A DNA stretch of 64,000 nt, taken from NCBI GenBank assembly GCA_965223255.1, contig CBDCWA010000002.1, positions 620,001-684,000 on the forward strand, written 5' to 3'. The notes under the pieces are model-generated. The model was not told where the DNA came from and made no database searches. It worked only from the letters and a program-made list of their open reading frames with translations. Below, one piece after another: positions 62,054-64,000 of the stretch. This DNA is from CBDCWA01 sp965223255 (GTDB lineage Bacteria; Pseudomonadota; Alphaproteobacteria; Rhizobiales; Hyphomicrobiaceae). Every line of letters begins with the position of its first letter. Within the stretch, counting starts at the first letter, position 1. The translations under genes were made by a program, and so were the position numbers.

Positions 62054-63220
62054 ATGTCATTTGCCAAAAAAATAAGACCAGAATGCAATGCGACAACGCC
62101 GACGCAACGGCTGTTGAGGGTCGCGATTGCAACGCCTCTTGGTAAGGGTGGAGCCGGCGGCATGGATCGACTCGCCGACCGCATTATCGAGCGAGTTAAT
62201 CCCAGCTTCTACAACGATATTTACATTACGCGCTTGACCACAAAGGGCGGCCGCGGCCGGCTCTTGGGTGCAATCAATTTTGCATTCTCAATCGTTCAAT
62301 TGCTCTTTTTGATCGCCTTGCGTCGCGTGGACGTGCTGCACCTTAACCTTGCGGCATACGGAAGTTTTTACCGAAAACGCATCATGGCAGTGATCGCCAG
62401 CCAATTCGCCATACCTTATGTCGTGCACATCCACTCCGGTCGGTTTATCGAGTTCTGGGATGAGGCCAACAAGTCTCGTAAGCATGGCATCAATAAATTT
62501 ATGCGCAACAGCAAACAAATTGTGGTCCTTGGTTCGGTCTACCGCGATCTAGTCGCCCGGCACGCGCCGGATTGCGTCCACAAGGTAAGCGTTATGCCAA
62601 ATTCCTCTCCGACCAGACCGACCAGATCAAGGCAGTTGGAGGACCTGAAGAAACCACTTCGCATAGTATTTCTCGGCACGCTTTTGCCATTGAAAGGCAT
62701 ACCACAGCTCCTCGATGCCTTCGCAAATCTGAAACATCGATCAGACTGGGTTGCAACGCTGGCTGGCAGTGCTGGCCTGGCGGAAGCCCGCGCACGCGTC
62801 AAAGAACTGGGACTGGACCGGCATGTTTCTCTTCCAGGATGGCTCGTGGCGGATCAGGTCGATGAGCTTCTCGCAGAATCCGATATGTTGGTGCTGCCAT
62901 CGTTTACCGAGGGACAGCCGATGGCGATCATCGAGGCGTTCTCGTGGGGCCTACCGGTTATTGCAACGCCGATCAATGCCATTGTCGATGTCGTGCAACA
63001 CGAGAGAAATGGCCTGCTGGTTGAACCTGGTGACGTTGATGGACTGACCGAGGCGTTATCGCGCCTACTGGACGACGATTCACTTCGGCTGAGGCTGGGC
63101 GCGGCGGCACTGGAGGACCACGTCCGCTACTATTCGACAGAATCTTACGTCAGACGAATGACAACGCTATGGCATGCCGCAGCAGCAACAGACAGCCAGC
63201 GCGTAAGGGTCGTGCACTGA
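62054..63220 (+). CDS. glycosyltransferase family 4
   Basis: The 388-residue protein is a GT-B fold transferase. The N-terminal half has VAIATPLGKGGAGGMDRLAD (acceptor-side Gly-rich loop) and VVHIHSGRF; the C-terminal half has VFLGTLLPLKGIPQLLDAF (about 210) and the donor-site motif PSFTEGQPMAIIEAFSWGLPVI (about 285-306), in which the two Glu are spaced as in other retaining GT4 enzymes. It transfers a sugar from a nucleotide donor to the growing repeat unit. An in-frame TTG at about codon 20 could be the true start, since family members begin near VAIATP. Confidence 0.92.
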   Translation: MSFAKKIRPECNATTPTQRLLRVAIATPLGKGGAGGMDRLADRIIERVNPSFYNDIYITRLTTKGGRGRLLGAINFAFSIVQLLFLIALRRVDVLHLNLAAYGSFYRKRIMAVIASQFAIPYVVHIHSGRFIEFWDEANKSRKHGINKFMRNSKQIVVLGSVYRDLVARHAPDCVHKVSVMPNSSPTRPTRSRQLEDLKKPLRIVFLGTLLPLKGIPQLLDAFANLKHRSDWVATLAGSAGLAEARARVKELGLDRHVSLPGWLVADQVDELLAESDMLVLPSFTEGQPMAIIEAFSWGLPVIATPINAIVDVVQHERNGLLVEPGDVDGLTEALSRLLDDDSLRLRLGAAALEDHVRYYSTESYVRRMTTLWHAAAATDSQRVRVVH

Positions 63221-63613
63221 TGCTTGGGAAGGTCTAACAATTTTCAAGCCGAACTAATAACGGTCGAAAATCAGCAGGCCCGCACTCGAACAGTCTGCAA
63301 TGGTCACGGTGTTTCGCGCTTTTCGAGACGTGCATCGACAAAAGCCTTCGTGACCCAATTAGGATTTTGCAGTGGAACATAGAGTCTCCGTAGATCGGGT
63401 AGGACCCGTTGATCGCACCGGGATACAGTCTATGGGGCATATGAAGTGACGGGGTCGCGGCCGCATCATCAATCAGATCGAACGCGACAGCCATATAGTT
63501 ATTGGACCCTGCCCCATGGCAGGCAGCTTGAGCGCGGGCGTTGGCTAAGCCCCGCGCGGCGTTAGCGCACTTGCGTTGATGGCCACCATCAGTGAGTACG
63601 TTATGCGTCCCGG
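63221..63613. other. intergenic stretch, nothing recognised
   Basis: About 390 bases between convergent genes. Minus-strand frames here extend into the WecG/TagA gene in another frame and have no independent support. Confidence 0.5.
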
Positions 63614-64000
63614 TTATCGCAATGCGTTTTGCGGCAACTCGACCGGCGACAATCCCATCAACCGTTGGCGCAACAAACCCTTGAGCACCATCCAGGCAAA
63701 CACCGTATTGGTGCGTGCATACCGCCACCACATCCGGCGTGGTTCTTGATAGGTGCGATAGAGCCATTCCAACCCATAGCGCTGCATGAAGGGCGGCGCG
63801 CGATCGACCAGGCCTGCGGCAACATCAAACGAGCCGCCGACCCCCATGATGAAGGGAACGCCAAGCGTTTCCCCATACTTTGCAAGAAAGCGCTCTTTCT
63901 TGGGAGTTGGTAGTCCGACAAACAGGCAATCTGCACCGCTCTCCTGGATCTCCTTCACGATCGCGGATTCATCTGTTTGATCGAAATAGCCATCGCGTAT
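63614..64000 (-). CDS. WecG/TagA/CpsF-type glycosyltransferase (partial)
   Basis: The gene runs off the right edge; the last 128 residues are present. They have the family's GADCLFVGLPTPKKERFLAKY segment, the FIMGVGGSFDVAAGLVDRAPPFMQRYGLEWLYRTYQEPRRMWWRY block and a basic C-terminal tail, all typical of GT26 enzymes that add ManNAc(A) or related sugars to an undecaprenyl-linked acceptor. The frame is open from 63958 through the edge. A GT26 enzyme fits well with the WecB and WecC genes at 34-37 kb, which would make its donor. The start codon lies outside the window. Confidence 0.92.
   Translation of the reverse strand: MRDGYFDQTDESAIVKEIQESGADCLFVGLPTPKKERFLAKYGETLGVPFIMGVGGSFDVAAGLVDRAPPFMQRYGLEWLYRTYQEPRRMWWRYARTNTVFAWMVLKGLLRQRLMGLSPVELPQNALR

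Noticed and set aside
1..64000. CRISPR arrays, transposases, phage genes
   Set aside because: No regularly spaced repeats, no DDE or integrase motifs and no phage structural genes were found on either strand.

Overview
This 64 kb window comes from the chromosome of an alphaproteobacterium, most likely of the order Hyphomicrobiales. The grounds are the yggT-folD gene pair, a tRNA-Ala(CGC), small secreted Cys-containing proteins of a type common in that order, and the character of the polysaccharide genes. Species and family cannot be fixed from the sequence alone. No rRNA, CRISPR array, integrase or intact insertion sequence was seen.

Left part (0-17 kb): scattered metabolic genes, mostly on the minus strand. 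They are a two-subunit molybdenum hydroxylase with a bicupin gene just upstream of it, an alpha/beta-hydrolase-like secreted protein, a flavin monooxygenase, a 6-phosphofructokinase with PPi-type active-site residues, an acid-ceramidase-like Ntn hydrolase, a small secreted protein, a lipoprotein, and a lysine-catabolism-type pair (saccharopine/lysine dehydrogenase plus ALDH7-type aldehyde dehydrogenase) followed by an aldo/keto reductase. Long gaps carry gene relics: a broken second copy of the bicupin, and a scar fusing the 3' end of tRNA-Ala to the start of yggT.

Middle part (18-34 kb): three SGNH-fold proteins surround an SxtJ / DUF5989 / NodU-type carbamoyltransferase operon, the kind of set that adds carbamoyl and acyl groups to sugars. 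A duplicated promoter and start of the sxtJ gene lies 5.8 kb away. Two FemAB-like (CelD/BcsL) acyltransferases, a CheR-like methyltransferase in AT-rich DNA and an O-antigen ligase/polymerase continue this theme. A housekeeping patch (tRNA-Ala, yggT, a truncated DUF167 relic, folD, a glutathione transferase) interrupts it.

Right part (34-64 kb): a polysaccharide locus with WecB and WecC (UDP-ManNAc and UDP-ManNAcA supply), VanZ, a GT17 glycosyltransferase, two NodB-type deacetylases, a GT2 and a GT4 glycosyltransferase, a Wzc/ExoP-like co-polymerase whose kinase Walker A lysine is replaced, a Wzx flippase and a WecG/TagA-type transferase running off the right edge. Inside it, at 37.9-52.0 kb, lies a three-gene NRPS-PKS line: A-T; KS-AT-ACP-aminotransferase-C-A-T; C-C-T-TE. 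It should make a beta-amino acyl peptide. Its last protein has two tandem condensation domains, the first lacking its catalytic His, and no adenylation domain. That assembly line within a polysaccharide locus is the most unusual thing in the window. I infer, without proof, that its product may decorate the polymer or be co-regulated with it.
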